Shown here: positions 1 through 8,844 of the stretch, piece after piece
How the letters are laid out: every line of letters begins with the position of its first letter
Numbering within the stretch: the first letter of the stretch is position 1
Assembly: GCA_900466575.1 (NCBI GenBank)
Contig: UBMP01000016.1
Coordinates: 310,001 to 374,000, forward strand
Reading direction: 5' to 3'
Source: Hyphomicrobiales bacterium
GTDB taxonomy: Bacteria; Pseudomonadota; Alphaproteobacteria; Rhizobiales; Rhizobiaceae
DNA: 64,000 nt
Position numbers and translations under genes: made by a program
The notes under the pieces: model-generated
Told to the model about the DNA's origin: nothing
The model's input: only the letters and a program-made list of their open reading frames with translations
The model's database searches: none

Positions 1-612
1 TTGAGCCGCCACACCAAGCGCCGCAAGGTCACCGGCGGGTCCGAGGTGATCGGCCAGGGCGAGCAGCTGAATGCTTACTCGAATATTCTCAGTGGCGTCG
101 TAAAGCTCTCGAAGATGATGGCGGACGGCCGCCAGCAAATCGTCGGCCTTCAATTTGCCCCGGATTTCATGGGCCGGCCCTTCCTGCGCGAAAGCCAGGT
201 CGCCGCCGAAGCCGCTGTCGATATCGAAGTCTGCTCCATGCCGAAGGCGATCATCGACCGGATGATTTCGGACACACCGGAGCTTGAGCACAAGATCCAC
301 GAGCAGACGCTGAAGGAACTGGACGAAGCCCGCGACTGGATGCTGACGCTCGGTCGCAAGACCGCACAGGAAAAGGTAGCAAGCTTCCTGCACATGATCG
401 CCATGCATATCGATCCGGAAAATGCCGACAAGCGCAGCTTCGACCTACCACTGACCCGCGCCGACATCGCCGATTTCCTTGGTCTGACGATCGAAACGGT
501 CAGCCGTCAGATGACGAAACTCCGCCGCGACGGCATCATCCGCATCGAGAATAACCGCCATGTCACTTGCCCCGACATGGAAAGGCTCCGCCGCGCCGCC
601 GGCAACGACTGA
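1..612 (+). CDS. FNR/FixK-type Crp-family regulator (5' end missing)
   Basis: This is the C-terminal part of a Crp/Fnr-family transcription factor that would bind FNR-like boxes and switch genes in response to oxygen. The reading frame is open at the first base of the window, so the N-terminus, including the place where an FNR-type Fe-S cysteine cluster would lie, is outside. The visible 203 residues hold the cyclic-nucleotide-binding-like barrel (about 1-85), the dimerisation helix (about 90-125) and a winged helix (about 150-200). The recognition helix carries E165, S168 and R169, the E--SR signature of FNR proteins. FnrN/FnrL of rhizobia is the closest family I recognise. Whether it is the oxygen-sensing kind cannot be judged without the N-terminus. 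It runs convergent to the next gene. Confidence 0.85.
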   Translation: MSRHTKRRKVTGGSEVIGQGEQLNAYSNILSGVVKLSKMMADGRQQIVGLQFAPDFMGRPFLRESQVAAEAAVDIEVCSMPKAIIDRMISDTPELEHKIHEQTLKELDEARDWMLTLGRKTAQEKVASFLHMIAMHIDPENADKRSFDLPLTRADIADFLGLTIETVSRQMTKLRRDGIIRIENNRHVTCPDMERLRRAAGND

Positions 613-647
613 CGGCGCCATTTCAGTGCATCAGAACGGTCTGCGCA

Positions 648-1079
648 TCACTGCGAGATGACGATCCGCGTGTTGGAGAGCCCGGCATCCCTGACCAGCG
701 AGAAGAAGGTCGCAGCATTCTGCGGGTGCAGGCGGATGCAGCCATGTGAAGCGGGACGACCGAGATTGCGCACCTCATTGGTACCGTGAACGGCATAGCC
801 GCCCTTGAAGAACACCGAATAGGGCATCGGCGAATTGTGGTACTTGCGCGAACGGTGGTCGATGTCGAGAGACTTGGCCGAATAGCTGCCGACCGGCGTG
901 GAGTAGCCGCGGCGAGCGGTCGAAACCTTCCATTGATAACGGACAAAGCCATTTTCCGTCACCGTCATCGTCTGCTTGGAGAGATCGACCTGCGCCACAA
1001 GGCCCGAAGCATAGGCGGAAGAAACAGAAACGGCCAAAGAAGCCAAAAGGGCAGCGCCGGCAAAAATATACTTTTTCAT
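648..1079 (-). CDS. Periplasmic L,D-transpeptidase (YkuD domain)
   Basis: This small secreted enzyme is predicted to form 3-3 cross-links in peptidoglycan or to attach proteins to it. Residues 1-24 form a signal peptide (MKKY, a hydrophobic core, then AYA-S). The YkuD catalytic motif is complete: H98-G-T, followed by S111-H-G-C-I-R, with C114 as the nucleophile. At 143 aa it is a minimal single-domain member, the short type that is abundant in Rhizobiales. I chose the ATG at 1079 over an adjacent upstream TTG. It stands alone between the FNR gene and cobD, and nothing links it to cobalamin. Confidence 0.88.
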   Translation of the reverse strand: MKKYIFAGAALLASLAVSVSSAYASGLVAQVDLSKQTMTVTENGFVRYQWKVSTARRGYSTPVGSYSAKSLDIDHRSRKYHNSPMPYSVFFKGGYAVHGTNEVRNLGRPASHGCIRLHPQNAATFFSLVRDAGLSNTRIVISQ

Positions 1080-1203
1080 CAAATAGTCCCCACGTTAGGC
1101 CGGAGTATCTGAGCTCCGCTGATACATAAGGATATGCGAATTTCTGTGGATTAAAAGCGTTTCGCGAAAAAACCGTTGCGCATCGTTAAAAAGCCGCAAT
1201 CCC

Positions 1204-2184
1204 TCACGCAAGCAAGAGAACCAGGAGGCCACAAGTCAGGCCAGCAAACCAGTTGCAGGCATGGGCGAAAACATTGAGCGCGCGATCGATATCGCCCGGC
1301 GTCGCATTCCGGCGGCCACCGATATTCAGCATTTCCTCGTTGACCAGAACGCCGTTGTAGATGCGCGGTCCGGCAAGCTGCAGGTCGATCGCTCCCGCCA
1401 TCGCAGCCTCCGGCCATCCGGAATTCGGCGAGCGGTGCTTGCCGTGATCGACGCGCGCCGTGCGGAGCGAGCGCTTCATGGCGGCAGCGCTTTCTGCAGT
1501 CCAGGCGCCAAGGGCTATGAAAACTGCCGACAGCCGCGCCGGGATAAGATTGACCAGATCGTCCCAGCGTGCCGAGGCCCAGCCGAAATTCAGGTACTTT
1601 TCCGACTTGTGGCCGACCATCGAGTCCGCCGTATTGATCATCTTGTACGCGAATATCCCCGGCAGACCGAGAAGCACGTACCAGAAGGCCGGCGCGACCA
1701 CCCCATCCGAATAGTTCTCCGCCAGGCTCTCGATAGCCGCCCGACTGATGGCCGGCCCATCGAGTACCTGCGGATCCCGACCCACGATGAGCGACACCGC
1801 TTGTCGCCCGCCCGCAAGCCCCTCCTCCGTCAACGCGTCTGCCACTGCACCGACGTGATCGGCGAGGCTTTTCTGGGCCAGCAGCACGGCGACGACGGCG
1901 ACTTCCATCACCATGCCGAGCAGCCAGAGCCCCGAAAACACAGCGGACACGAGAACCCCGCAGGCGAGTGCCAGAACCGTCAGGAGTACCGCTGCCAGAA
2001 ATCCGCGCGACTGAGCGGCAGCCGGCGAAAGGCCCGGCACGTTGAGCCGTCGATCGGCCGCCGCGACCGCCTTGCCGAACAGCACGACCGGATGTGGTAC
2101 GCGCGCCCATAGGCGTGGCGGATCGCCAATTGCCTTGTCGATCAACAATGCCAGGAACAGAAGTGCCAGCCGAAATGTAATCAT
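1204..2184 (-). CDS. cobD: Adenosylcobinamide-phosphate synthase CobD (CbiB)
   Basis: CobD is the membrane enzyme that attaches (R)-1-amino-2-propanol phosphate to adenosylcobyric acid, giving adenosylcobinamide phosphate. The 326-aa product starts with a hydrophobic helix followed by the family motif D-K-x-x-G-D-P-P-R and has several membrane segments, as usual for the family. The start is the ATG at 2184, which overlaps the cobC stop as ATGA and has GGAG six bases upstream; a GTG at 2196 is less likely. It is last in the cobA-cobB-cobC-cobD operon, next to CobC, which makes its aminopropanol phosphate substrate. Confidence 0.95.
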   Translation of the reverse strand: MITFRLALLFLALLIDKAIGDPPRLWARVPHPVVLFGKAVAAADRRLNVPGLSPAAAQSRGFLAAVLLTVLALACGVLVSAVFSGLWLLGMVMEVAVVAVLLAQKSLADHVGAVADALTEEGLAGGRQAVSLIVGRDPQVLDGPAISRAAIESLAENYSDGVVAPAFWYVLLGLPGIFAYKMINTADSMVGHKSEKYLNFGWASARWDDLVNLIPARLSAVFIALGAWTAESAAAMKRSLRTARVDHGKHRSPNSGWPEAAMAGAIDLQLAGPRIYNGVLVNEEMLNIGGRRNATPGDIDRALNVFAHACNWFAGLTCGLLVLLLA

Positions 2185-3179
2185 CGATTGCTCCACGCCT
2201 TTAAGGCGGATTGCAGTCGATCAAGCCCCGCTTGATCCGCCGGCAGGCCGATCCGCATCCAGTTGGTTCGATAATCGAATATCCGCGTCAGGATCGCATG
2301 GCGGCAAAGATGCGCATGCAGCGCCGCTGGGTCGGGCGCCTCGACGAGAAGGAAAAGGCCGGCATTAGCGACAATACGCAGGCCCGCAACCGACAAGACC
2401 GTCTCAAGCCGCCTCGCCTGCTGCCATATCTCCCGGCGGATCGCTTCCGCATCGAGAGCGAAGCAATGCTTCGCCAGCGCCAGCGCCGGCCCCGACACGG
2501 CCCACGGCCCAAGGCCCGCCTCGATCGTGGCCGCGTGATCTTCGCCGGCAATCGCAAACGACAGCCGGACGCCGGCAAAGCCGAAGAACTTGCCGAAGGA
2601 TTTGAGAACGACGAGATGTGGATGATGCGCGACCAGACCTGCAAGGCTCGTCTCGGGATGCAACTCGCCGAATGCCTCGTCGACGATCAGCATCGCCCCG
2701 CGCTCGGCAAGATCAAGCGACAACGCCAGTAGATCGGCCCGCGAATAGCGCCGCCCGTCGGGATTGTTCGGATTGACGACAATGACGACGCCATGCTCCG
2801 CCGCCACCTCCGAAAGCGTCGCAATCTCGTCCACCGCATGACCCGTGGCCGAAAACACCGCGCGATATTCGCCATAGGTCGGCGAGAGGATCGCCACCCG
2901 ACCCTTCTGCGTTTTCGCTGCCAGAAGGCGGATCAGCGGGTGCGTGCCTGCCGCCGCAATCGGAAGGACATCACCGCTGCGATAAAACCGTGCCGCGGCC
3001 CGACGCGCTTCGCCAAGCAGATCGGCATCCGGGAGGCGATGAAAGAGCTGCGGATCAAATGCCGGCAGTGCGGGCGGGACGGGGTTGATCCCGGTTGACA
3101 GGTCGAGCCAATCCGCAACCGCAATGCCATAGGCTTGCGCGGCAGCAGAGACGCCGCCGCCATGAAAGACATGACTCAT
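2181..3179 (-). CDS. cobC: Threonine-phosphate decarboxylase CobC
   Basis: This PLP-dependent fold-type I enzyme decarboxylates L-threonine-O-3-phosphate to (R)-1-amino-2-propanol O-2-phosphate, the linker of the nucleotide loop. The N-terminal HGG motif (residues 6-9), the NPNNP loop (136-140), the PLP-binding D167 and the Schiff-base lysine K197 in SFGK are all visible. Its 332 aa are normal for the family. It overlaps cobB and cobD by ATGA junctions, so translation is probably coupled. Naming follows Pseudomonas denitrificans; the Salmonella equivalent is called CobD. Confidence 0.94.
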   Translation of the reverse strand: MSHVFHGGGVSAAAQAYGIAVADWLDLSTGINPVPPALPAFDPQLFHRLPDADLLGEARRAAARFYRSGDVLPIAAAGTHPLIRLLAAKTQKGRVAILSPTYGEYRAVFSATGHAVDEIATLSEVAAEHGVVIVVNPNNPDGRRYSRADLLALSLDLAERGAMLIVDEAFGELHPETSLAGLVAHHPHLVVLKSFGKFFGFAGVRLSFAIAGEDHAATIEAGLGPWAVSGPALALAKHCFALDAEAIRREIWQQARRLETVLSVAGLRIVANAGLFLLVEAPDPAALHAHLCRHAILTRIFDYRTNWMRIGLPADQAGLDRLQSALKAWSNR

Positions 3180-4477
3180 GATCGGTTCCCGTCGAGATCG
3201 ATCAGATGCAGATAGGAACCGGCAACCCGGCCGCGCTTCATGCCCATCGGTCCGAGATCGGCCCCCAGCGCATCCTCGGCGCGAAACAGCGGTTCCGCCT
3301 TGCCGGCCTGCAGCACGCTCGAATAATGGAATTCATGCGCCCGCATCGGCGCATGGAAAATCGAATCATCCACCGGCCGCGCAACGCGAAGACCCAGATG
3401 TCGCTGCCGCTTTTCAAATGTCGTCGTGACCGGAAGCAGGCCCAGCATGGCATGCGGCTGGCCTTGAGCATCCACCAGCGCCTCGCCCAGGACCATAAGG
3501 CCACCGCACTCGCCATAGACGAGGGCGCCACGCTTCACCGCATCCCGCATTCCGGCAAAGAAGGCTTCGGCCCCCGCAATGCGGCCCGCATGGAGCTCCG
3601 GATAACCGCCCGGCAAGTAGACGGCATCGGCCCGCCCGTTCGGTGCTTCGCCAGCCAGCGGCGAGAAGAAGGTCAGTTCCGCCCCTTGACCCCGCCAGCC
3701 CTGCAGGAGATGCGGATAGGAAAAAGCAAAAGCTGCGTCGCGCGCCACGGCAATCCGTTGCCCGAGCGGCGGCAAGAGCGCCGGGACGTCGAGCGCATCC
3801 GCTACCTCCGCGCGCGCAAGCTTTGCAAGCGCCGAGACATCACAATGCTGCTCCATGCGGCCGGCCGCGTGGTCGATGAAATCCTCCAGCGCCTCGTGTT
3901 CAGCCGCCTGCACCAGCCCCAGATGCCGCTCCGGCAGTTTGAGCCCATCATCCGCCGGCAACGCTCCGAAGATGGTGAAGCCGACGCGCTCCAGCGACAC
4001 GCGCAGCATCGCCTCATGCCGCACGCTGCCGACACGATTGAGAATGACGCCGGCAACACGCACATCATTGCGGAAATCACGATAGCCCGAGGCCAGCGCT
4101 GCCACCGAATGCGACATGCGCGCGCAATCGATGACCAGCACGACGGAAAGATCGAGCTGCGCGGCAAGATCCGCCGGCGAACCGGAGCCGTCGCTGGCCC
4201 CGTCGAAAAGTCCCATCATGGCTTCGACCACAAGGTGCCGCCCGCCGCCATGGCCTAGCGCCATCACATTCAGAAGTTCAGGGCGCATGCCCCATGGATC
4301 GAAATTGAAGCAGACCTCGCCAGATGCCGCCGTGTGAAACGCCGGGTCGATATAATCCGGCCCCGCCTTCCCCGGCGCAATCTTCAGCCCGGCATTTCTC
4401 AAAGCGCGCAAAAGGCCGAGGGTTACGGTGGTCTTGCCGGCCCCGGAGGACGGTGCGGCGATCAGCAATCCGCTCAT
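3176..4477 (-). CDS. cobB: Cobyrinate / hydrogenobyrinate a,c-diamide synthase CobB
   Basis: CobB (CbiA family) amidates the a and c side chains of hydrogenobyrinic or cobyrinic acid using glutamine and ATP. Residues 7-17 are the P-loop (PSSGAGKTT). The C-terminal type-1-like glutamine amidotransferase domain has its nucleophile near C324 (GECGG) and a histidine near 424 (SYLH). I start it at the ATG at 4477, which overlaps the cobA stop as ATGA and gives 433 aa. The open frame runs 24 codons further upstream, but that stretch lies inside cobA and is not family-like. Confidence 0.95.
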   Translation of the reverse strand: MSGLLIAAPSSGAGKTTVTLGLLRALRNAGLKIAPGKAGPDYIDPAFHTAASGEVCFNFDPWGMRPELLNVMALGHGGGRHLVVEAMMGLFDGASDGSGSPADLAAQLDLSVVLVIDCARMSHSVAALASGYRDFRNDVRVAGVILNRVGSVRHEAMLRVSLERVGFTIFGALPADDGLKLPERHLGLVQAAEHEALEDFIDHAAGRMEQHCDVSALAKLARAEVADALDVPALLPPLGQRIAVARDAAFAFSYPHLLQGWRGQGAELTFFSPLAGEAPNGRADAVYLPGGYPELHAGRIAGAEAFFAGMRDAVKRGALVYGECGGLMVLGEALVDAQGQPHAMLGLLPVTTTFEKRQRHLGLRVARPVDDSIFHAPMRAHEFHYSSVLQAGKAEPLFRAEDALGADLGPMGMKRGRVAGSYLHLIDLDGNRS

Positions 4478-5313
4478 TCTGCCGCTTTCGTGTAGTCGGG
4501 CATTAGTCCGTCTGTGGTCAATTTCCGGCCCGTCATTGCACCCAGCCAATCCATGCCCTTGCGGAACCGTACCACCTCGCCGATGACGACAATCGCCGGC
4601 GGCTGCAGGCCGGAGGCCTCGACATCGGCCTCGGCACGCGCCAGCGTCGTTTCCAGGACCTGCTGTTCCGGCGTCGCCGCATTGCAGACGAACGCGACCG
4701 GCTCGTCGGCCGACCGGCCGGCAGAGATGAGATTGGCCGAAATCTGCCCGATATGCTTCATCGCCATATACATGACGATGACCGGTGAACCGCGCCCCAG
4801 CGCCTCCCAGTCGATCCGGTCCGGCACGATGCCGGAGGAATCATGACCGGTGAGAAAGGTCACGGCATGATTGATCTCGCGATGCGTGACCGGAATACCG
4901 GCATAGGCCAGCCCGCCAATTCCCGCCGTGATGCCAGGCACGATGCGGAAAGGAATACCGTGCTGAACCAGCGTCAGCGCCTCTTCGCCGCCGCGCCCGA
5001 AGACGAAGGGATCGCCGCCCTTCAGCCGCAGCACGCGATGCCCCTCGCGCGCCAGATCGACCAGCCGCAGCGAGATATCGCGCTGCTTGACGGAGGGTTT
5101 GCCGCCGCGTTTGCCCGCATATTCCAGCACGGCATCGGGCCGCGCGAGCTTCAGGCACTCGTCGTTGACGAGTGCATCATAAACGATGACATCCGCCTCG
5201 CTCAGCGCCTTGGCCACCAGCAGCGTCAACAGGCCGGGATCGCCGGGCCCCGCGCCTGCAAGCCAGACGCTTCCTCTCTCGATCTGCGGCAATGTCGCGA
5301 AAAGCATGTTCAT
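4474..5313 (-). CDS. cobA: Uroporphyrinogen-III C-methyltransferase CobA (SUMT)
   Basis: CobA uses SAM to methylate uroporphyrinogen III at C2 and C7, making precorrin-2, the branch point to cobalamin and siroheme. The 279-aa protein has the SUMT signatures GAGPGDPGLLT (20-30) and LKGGDPFVFGRGGEE (97-111) in a tetrapyrrole methylase fold. It is the stand-alone form, without the CysG oxidase/chelatase domain. It heads the minus-strand cobABCD operon and is divergent from cbiD across 90 bp, so that gap must hold both promoters. Confidence 0.96.
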   Translation of the reverse strand: MNMLFATLPQIERGSVWLAGAGPGDPGLLTLLVAKALSEADVIVYDALVNDECLKLARPDAVLEYAGKRGGKPSVKQRDISLRLVDLAREGHRVLRLKGGDPFVFGRGGEEALTLVQHGIPFRIVPGITAGIGGLAYAGIPVTHREINHAVTFLTGHDSSGIVPDRIDWEALGRGSPVIVMYMAMKHIGQISANLISAGRSADEPVAFVCNAATPEQQVLETTLARAEADVEASGLQPPAIVVIGEVVRFRKGMDWLGAMTGRKLTTDGLMPDYTKAAE

Positions 5314-5403
5314 GATGATGTCCTATGAGCGACGCTCGAAAAATGCAACGGCGGAATGAATTGCCGCCTTTCCCGACCACGCCCCTCTCCCTATAATCCA
5401 CCC

Positions 5404-6507
5404 ATGAGCGAACCTTCCGAAACCGCCCGCATCGACAAGCCGGACGCCGCCCTGCGCACCGGCTGGACCACGGGCGCCTGCGCCACCGCCGCCACCAAGG
5501 CCGCGCTGATGGCGCTGATCACCGGCGAGTTCCCCGACCCCGTCGAAATCACGCTGCCGCGCGGCGAAACGCCGGCCTTCCCGCTCGCCTTCGAGACCTT
5601 GGGCGATGGCTATGCCATGGCCGGCATCGTCAAGGACGCCGGCGACGACCCGGACGTCACCCATGGCGCCACTGTAGTGGCCGCCGTCCGCCCGCTCCCG
5701 CCTGAAAGCGGCATCCGCTTCCGCGCCGGCGAAGGCGTCGGCACCGTCACCAAGCCGGGCCTGCCGGTCGAGGTCGGCGAACCGGCAATCAATCCCGTAC
5801 CACGCTCGATGATGGCGGCGGAGGTAGTGGCCCTTTGCGAAGAGACCGGCCTGCCCGCAGATCTCGAGATCACCATTTCGATTCCCGGCGGCGAAGCGCT
5901 GGCGGAGAAGACATGGAATCCTCGCCTCGGCATTGTCGGCGGCCTTTCCATCCTCGGCACAACCGGCATCGTTCATCCCTTCTCCTGCGCCGCCTGGATC
6001 CACTCCATCCATCGCGGCATCGATGTCGCCCGCGCCGAAGGACTGACGCATCTTCTGGGCTCCACCGGGTCGACATCGGAAAAGGCGGCACAGGACTTTC
6101 ACGCTCTGCCGCTCGGCGCACTAATCGACATGGGCGATTTCGCCGGTGCACTCCTGAAATACCTCCGCGCCCACCCCGTCGACCGCCTGACCATCGCCGG
6201 CGGTTTCGCCAAGATGACGAAGCTGGCGCAAGGCGCGCTCGACCTCCATTCCGGCCGCAGTCAGGTGGATATGGATTTCTACCTGTCGCTCCTGCCGGGC
6301 ATCAACGACGCGCTCGCCAAGCGGATTCAAACTGCGAACACCGCACTGGAAGTTCTGGAATCGACTCGCGAAAACGGCATCGACCTGCCCAAGCTCATTG
6401 CTGCCCGCGCCCGCGAAAAAGCGATGGAAACGTTGCGCGGCGCGCCCATCGCCATCGACATCCTGATCACCGACAGGCAGGGAACGATCATCTCCCATGC
6501 CGAGTGA
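5404..6507 (+). CDS. cbiD: Cobalt-precorrin-5B C1-methyltransferase CbiD
   Basis: CbiD methylates C1 of the contracted corrin ring, a step done by the unrelated CobF in the classical aerobic pathway. The 367-aa product has the family motif RTGWTTGACATAA near residues 19-31. The start is the ATG at 5404; an upstream in-frame ATG at 5356 would add a Pro/Arg-rich segment of non-family character. The cobK start lies inside its stop region (ATG at 6497, TGA at 6505-6507). No cobF is present, so CbiD is the only visible C1 methylase, which fits the mosaic nature of this pathway. Confidence 0.93.
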   Translation: MSEPSETARIDKPDAALRTGWTTGACATAATKAALMALITGEFPDPVEITLPRGETPAFPLAFETLGDGYAMAGIVKDAGDDPDVTHGATVVAAVRPLPPESGIRFRAGEGVGTVTKPGLPVEVGEPAINPVPRSMMAAEVVALCEETGLPADLEITISIPGGEALAEKTWNPRLGIVGGLSILGTTGIVHPFSCAAWIHSIHRGIDVARAEGLTHLLGSTGSTSEKAAQDFHALPLGALIDMGDFAGALLKYLRAHPVDRLTIAGGFAKMTKLAQGALDLHSGRSQVDMDFYLSLLPGINDALAKRIQTANTALEVLESTRENGIDLPKLIAARAREKAMETLRGAPIAIDILITDRQGTIISHAE

Positions 6508-7189
6508 CGCGCATCCCGATAAGTCCGAAAAAATCCTGATCCTCGGCGGCACCCGCGAAGCTGCAGAACTCGCCCGCCAACTTGTTGGGCAAGGCCTCGA
6601 CGTAACCACCTCGCTGGCCGGCCGCACGAAGGAGCCCGCCCCCGTCGAAGGCAAGCTCCGTATGGGCGGTTTCGGCGGCGCGGAAGGCTTGGCCGCCTAT
6701 CTGAAAGCAGAAGGCTTCACCCGGGTCATCGACGCCACGCATCCCTTCGCCAGAAACATATCCGCCAATGCCGTGAAAGCCTGCGATATCGCCGCCCTGC
6801 CGCTCGACATCCGCACCCGCGCACCGTGGCAGAAGCAACCCGGCGACCTATGGACCGAAGTCGCAAGCCTCGAAGACGCCGCAAACGCCCTGCCACAAAA
6901 CGCCCGCGTCCTCCTCGCGCTCGGCCGCCAATATCTCGACGCCTTCCTGTCCCGCACCGACTGCCACTTCGTGATCCGCATGGTCGACCCGCCGGAAAGC
7001 CCGCTGGCTTTCACGAGCCACGAGATCCTCGCCGCCAAGCCATCCTCTGACCCGAACGAAGAAGCAGCCCTCTTTCGCAGCCACGCGATTACCCACCTCG
7101 TGGCCCGCAACTCCGGCGGACACGGGGCCTATGCGAAGATTATCGCCGCGCGGAAGATGGGAATGCCGGTGGTGATGGTGGGGCGTTAG
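6497..7189 (+). CDS. cobK: Precorrin-6A reductase CobK, C-terminus shortened
   Basis: CobK reduces the corrin macrocycle of (cobalt-)precorrin-6A with NADPH. An N-terminal ILGGTREA (14-21) and the ATHPFA segment identify the family, and the protein overlaps cbiD by 11 bp. The reading frame ends abruptly at PVVMVGR. As I recall the family, this strand is normally followed by about 20 more residues (an R-P-x-x-P stretch and a final helix). None of the three frames downstream continues that segment. The stop codon overlaps that of a convergent, also truncated, higA remnant, so the 3' end was probably reshaped by a deletion. The enzyme may still be active. Confidence 0.88.
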   Translation: MPSDAHPDKSEKILILGGTREAAELARQLVGQGLDVTTSLAGRTKEPAPVEGKLRMGGFGGAEGLAAYLKAEGFTRVIDATHPFARNISANAVKACDIAALPLDIRTRAPWQKQPGDLWTEVASLEDAANALPQNARVLLALGRQYLDAFLSRTDCHFVIRMVDPPESPLAFTSHEILAAKPSSDPNEEAALFRSHAITHLVARNSGGHGAYAKIIAARKMGMPVVMVGR

Positions 7190-7380
7190 GAAGGAACCTG
7201 ACGAGATGAAAAATCCCAATGCGCGGCCTCATAACGATCGATAAGCAAGGCCAATCTATCGAAAACGTCGGCCCCTGAAGAGCCGACCTCGGGTTCGTTC
7301 TGGAAATACGGGCGAATGGCAGTTAGTGCGGCGCGATAGTCCGCTTCGTCGCGCAAAGCCACGAGGTCTTCGAATTTCAT
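7186..7380 (-). pseudogene. HigA-type antitoxin remnant lacking its HTH domain
   Basis: This 64-aa reading frame matches the N-terminal dimerisation region of long HigA-type antitoxins. It has an EADYRAAL start region, an EPE-(x)n-D-x-FD-x-LALLIDxYE core and a YEAAHWDF end. In intact relatives the next residues (usually beginning P-D-P) lead into a helix-turn-helix, but here the frame runs into SSRQVPS and stops. There is no toxin gene beside it. It faces cobK tail to tail, and the two stops overlap within four bases. I read it as a decayed antitoxin left by a deletion, though a short expressed protein cannot be excluded. Confidence 0.6.
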
Positions 7381-7448
7381 CGCCGCCCCCTGAAAATGAT
7401 CCAGATTGGGAACAATCGGATTCCCAATCTGGAAACGAAGACAAAGTC

Positions 7449-8408
7449 TCAGTCTTCCTTCACCGACACGATGGCATCATGGATCAGCTTCAGCACTGCC
7501 TTGTCATGAATCCCGACGGCAATCTTTTGGCTCGGCAGGTTGTCCCAGTCGGAGGGGCCGAAGCCGCGGCCGTCGGGTTTCTGGATCGTCTTGCCATCGG
7601 CGATGCCACCGCAGACGACGCGGACCGTGCCGGAGCGGGTGGTGAAGAGTTCGGGCGCGACGACATAGGCACAGGCGCAGCTGTCGTGGACGACCATGCC
7701 GTCATCGACGAGGCCTTCGTAGAAGTCGATGTAGAATTGCGACAGATCGAAGAGCAGCTTGCCGCGCGCGCCTGCGGCATCCGCGATATCCTTGAGCTGG
7801 GTGCGGGTCATGACGGTCTGCATGGTCACGTCGAGACCGATCCAGACGACAGGCCAGGTTGCCGTCGCTACGATGTCGGCCGCTTCCGGGTCGCCATGGA
7901 TATTGGCCTCGGCCGCCGGCGTCACATTGCCAGGCACCTCGAAGGCGCCGCCCATGATGACGACTTCCTTGACCAGCGAAACGATCTCCGGGTCCTGCTT
8001 CAGCGCATTGGCAAGGTTCGTCATGCGACCGACGGCGACCAGCGTCACCTCGCCCGGATATTTGCGCACCATATCGATGATGAATTGCGCGGCGGGGCGC
8101 GGATCGGGCGCGATATCGACCGTCTCCGGCACGCCGATATTGCCGAGCCCGTCTGCGCCATGAATATGCTTCGGCGGCTCATGCGTCACGCGATGCGGAA
8201 TGAAGGTCTCGCCTGCGCCTTGCGCCACGGGCGCCTCGATCTTCCATTCACGCTTCAGGAACAGCGCATTGCGCGTCGTCACCTCGATCCGGGCATTGCC
8301 GAACACGGTCGTCACACCGACCAGGTCGATCTCGGGATGATGATGCAGAAAGAGAAGCGCCATGGCGTCGTCAACGCCGGGATCAGTGTCGAAAATGACC
8401 TTACGCAT
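7449..8408 (-). CDS. Inosine/uridine-preferring nucleoside hydrolase
   Basis: This 319-aa enzyme is predicted to hydrolyse the N-glycosidic bond of ribonucleosides for salvage. The N-terminal DTDPGVDDA motif (residues 8-16) supplies the calcium-binding aspartates that define the family, and a second conserved segment (HGADGLGN) follows at about 126-133. The start at 8408 opens directly into the first beta strand, as expected. It lies between the cobK/higA remnant and a DUF1905 gene in the middle of the cob cluster, with no evident metabolic link to B12. It looks like part of an inserted or retained segment. Confidence 0.92.
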   Translation of the reverse strand: MRKVIFDTDPGVDDAMALLFLHHHPEIDLVGVTTVFGNARIEVTTRNALFLKREWKIEAPVAQGAGETFIPHRVTHEPPKHIHGADGLGNIGVPETVDIAPDPRPAAQFIIDMVRKYPGEVTLVAVGRMTNLANALKQDPEIVSLVKEVVIMGGAFEVPGNVTPAAEANIHGDPEAADIVATATWPVVWIGLDVTMQTVMTRTQLKDIADAAGARGKLLFDLSQFYIDFYEGLVDDGMVVHDSCACAYVVAPELFTTRSGTVRVVCGGIADGKTIQKPDGRGFGPSDWDNLPSQKIAVGIHDKAVLKLIHDAIVSVKED

Positions 8409-8444
8409 AGTCTTCGTACCTTTTGATAATCGAAATATCGGCGC

Positions 8445-8768
8445 TCATGCGATGATCTCCAGTCTTACCCGGATCGTATCGCCGGCCGCAAGTCTGGCCG
8501 CCTTGCGAACATCTGCCTTCAGCGGCAGCAGATAACTCCCGGATTTCTTGTCGGGAAAGATGGAGGTCTCTACGCCGGTGCCGTTGATCGTCACCCGCAC
8601 CTTGATCATGCCCCAGCCCGGCACACCAAATCCGCTCTCCGCCTTGATCTGAAAACCGAGATCAGGCGGAACAGTGACGAAGTGCCAGCCGCCCACCCCC
8701 TCCGACTTCCAGATTTCGGCTTCGAATTCCATTGGCTCAGCGCTCAGATCAGAAATCGGATGCGGCAT
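8445..8768 (-). CDS. DUF1905 domain protein
   Basis: This 107-aa protein matches the small DUF1905 beta-barrel family: F-x-A-x-I-W near the start, W-H-F-V-T-V-P, then G-W-G-M-I-K-V-R-V-T and a closing G-D-T-I-R-V-R-L-E. Members are often fused to YdeI-like domains, but here the domain stands alone. The start at 8768 (MPHP) is a guess; an internal ATG about 12 codons later is also possible. It lies 36 bp upstream of the nucleoside hydrolase on the same strand, so the two may be co-transcribed. Its molecular function is unknown. Confidence 0.75.
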   Translation of the reverse strand: MPHPISDLSAEPMEFEAEIWKSEGVGGWHFVTVPPDLGFQIKAESGFGVPGWGMIKVRVTINGTGVETSIFPDKKSGSYLLPLKADVRKAARLAAGDTIRVRLEIIA

Positions 8769-8844
8769 AGGCCGCGACCATCCTTGTAGTCGCTCTCACC
8801 GGTCATGCGCGAACTCCTTTCGCAGGAGCCAGCTTACCAAGCGA

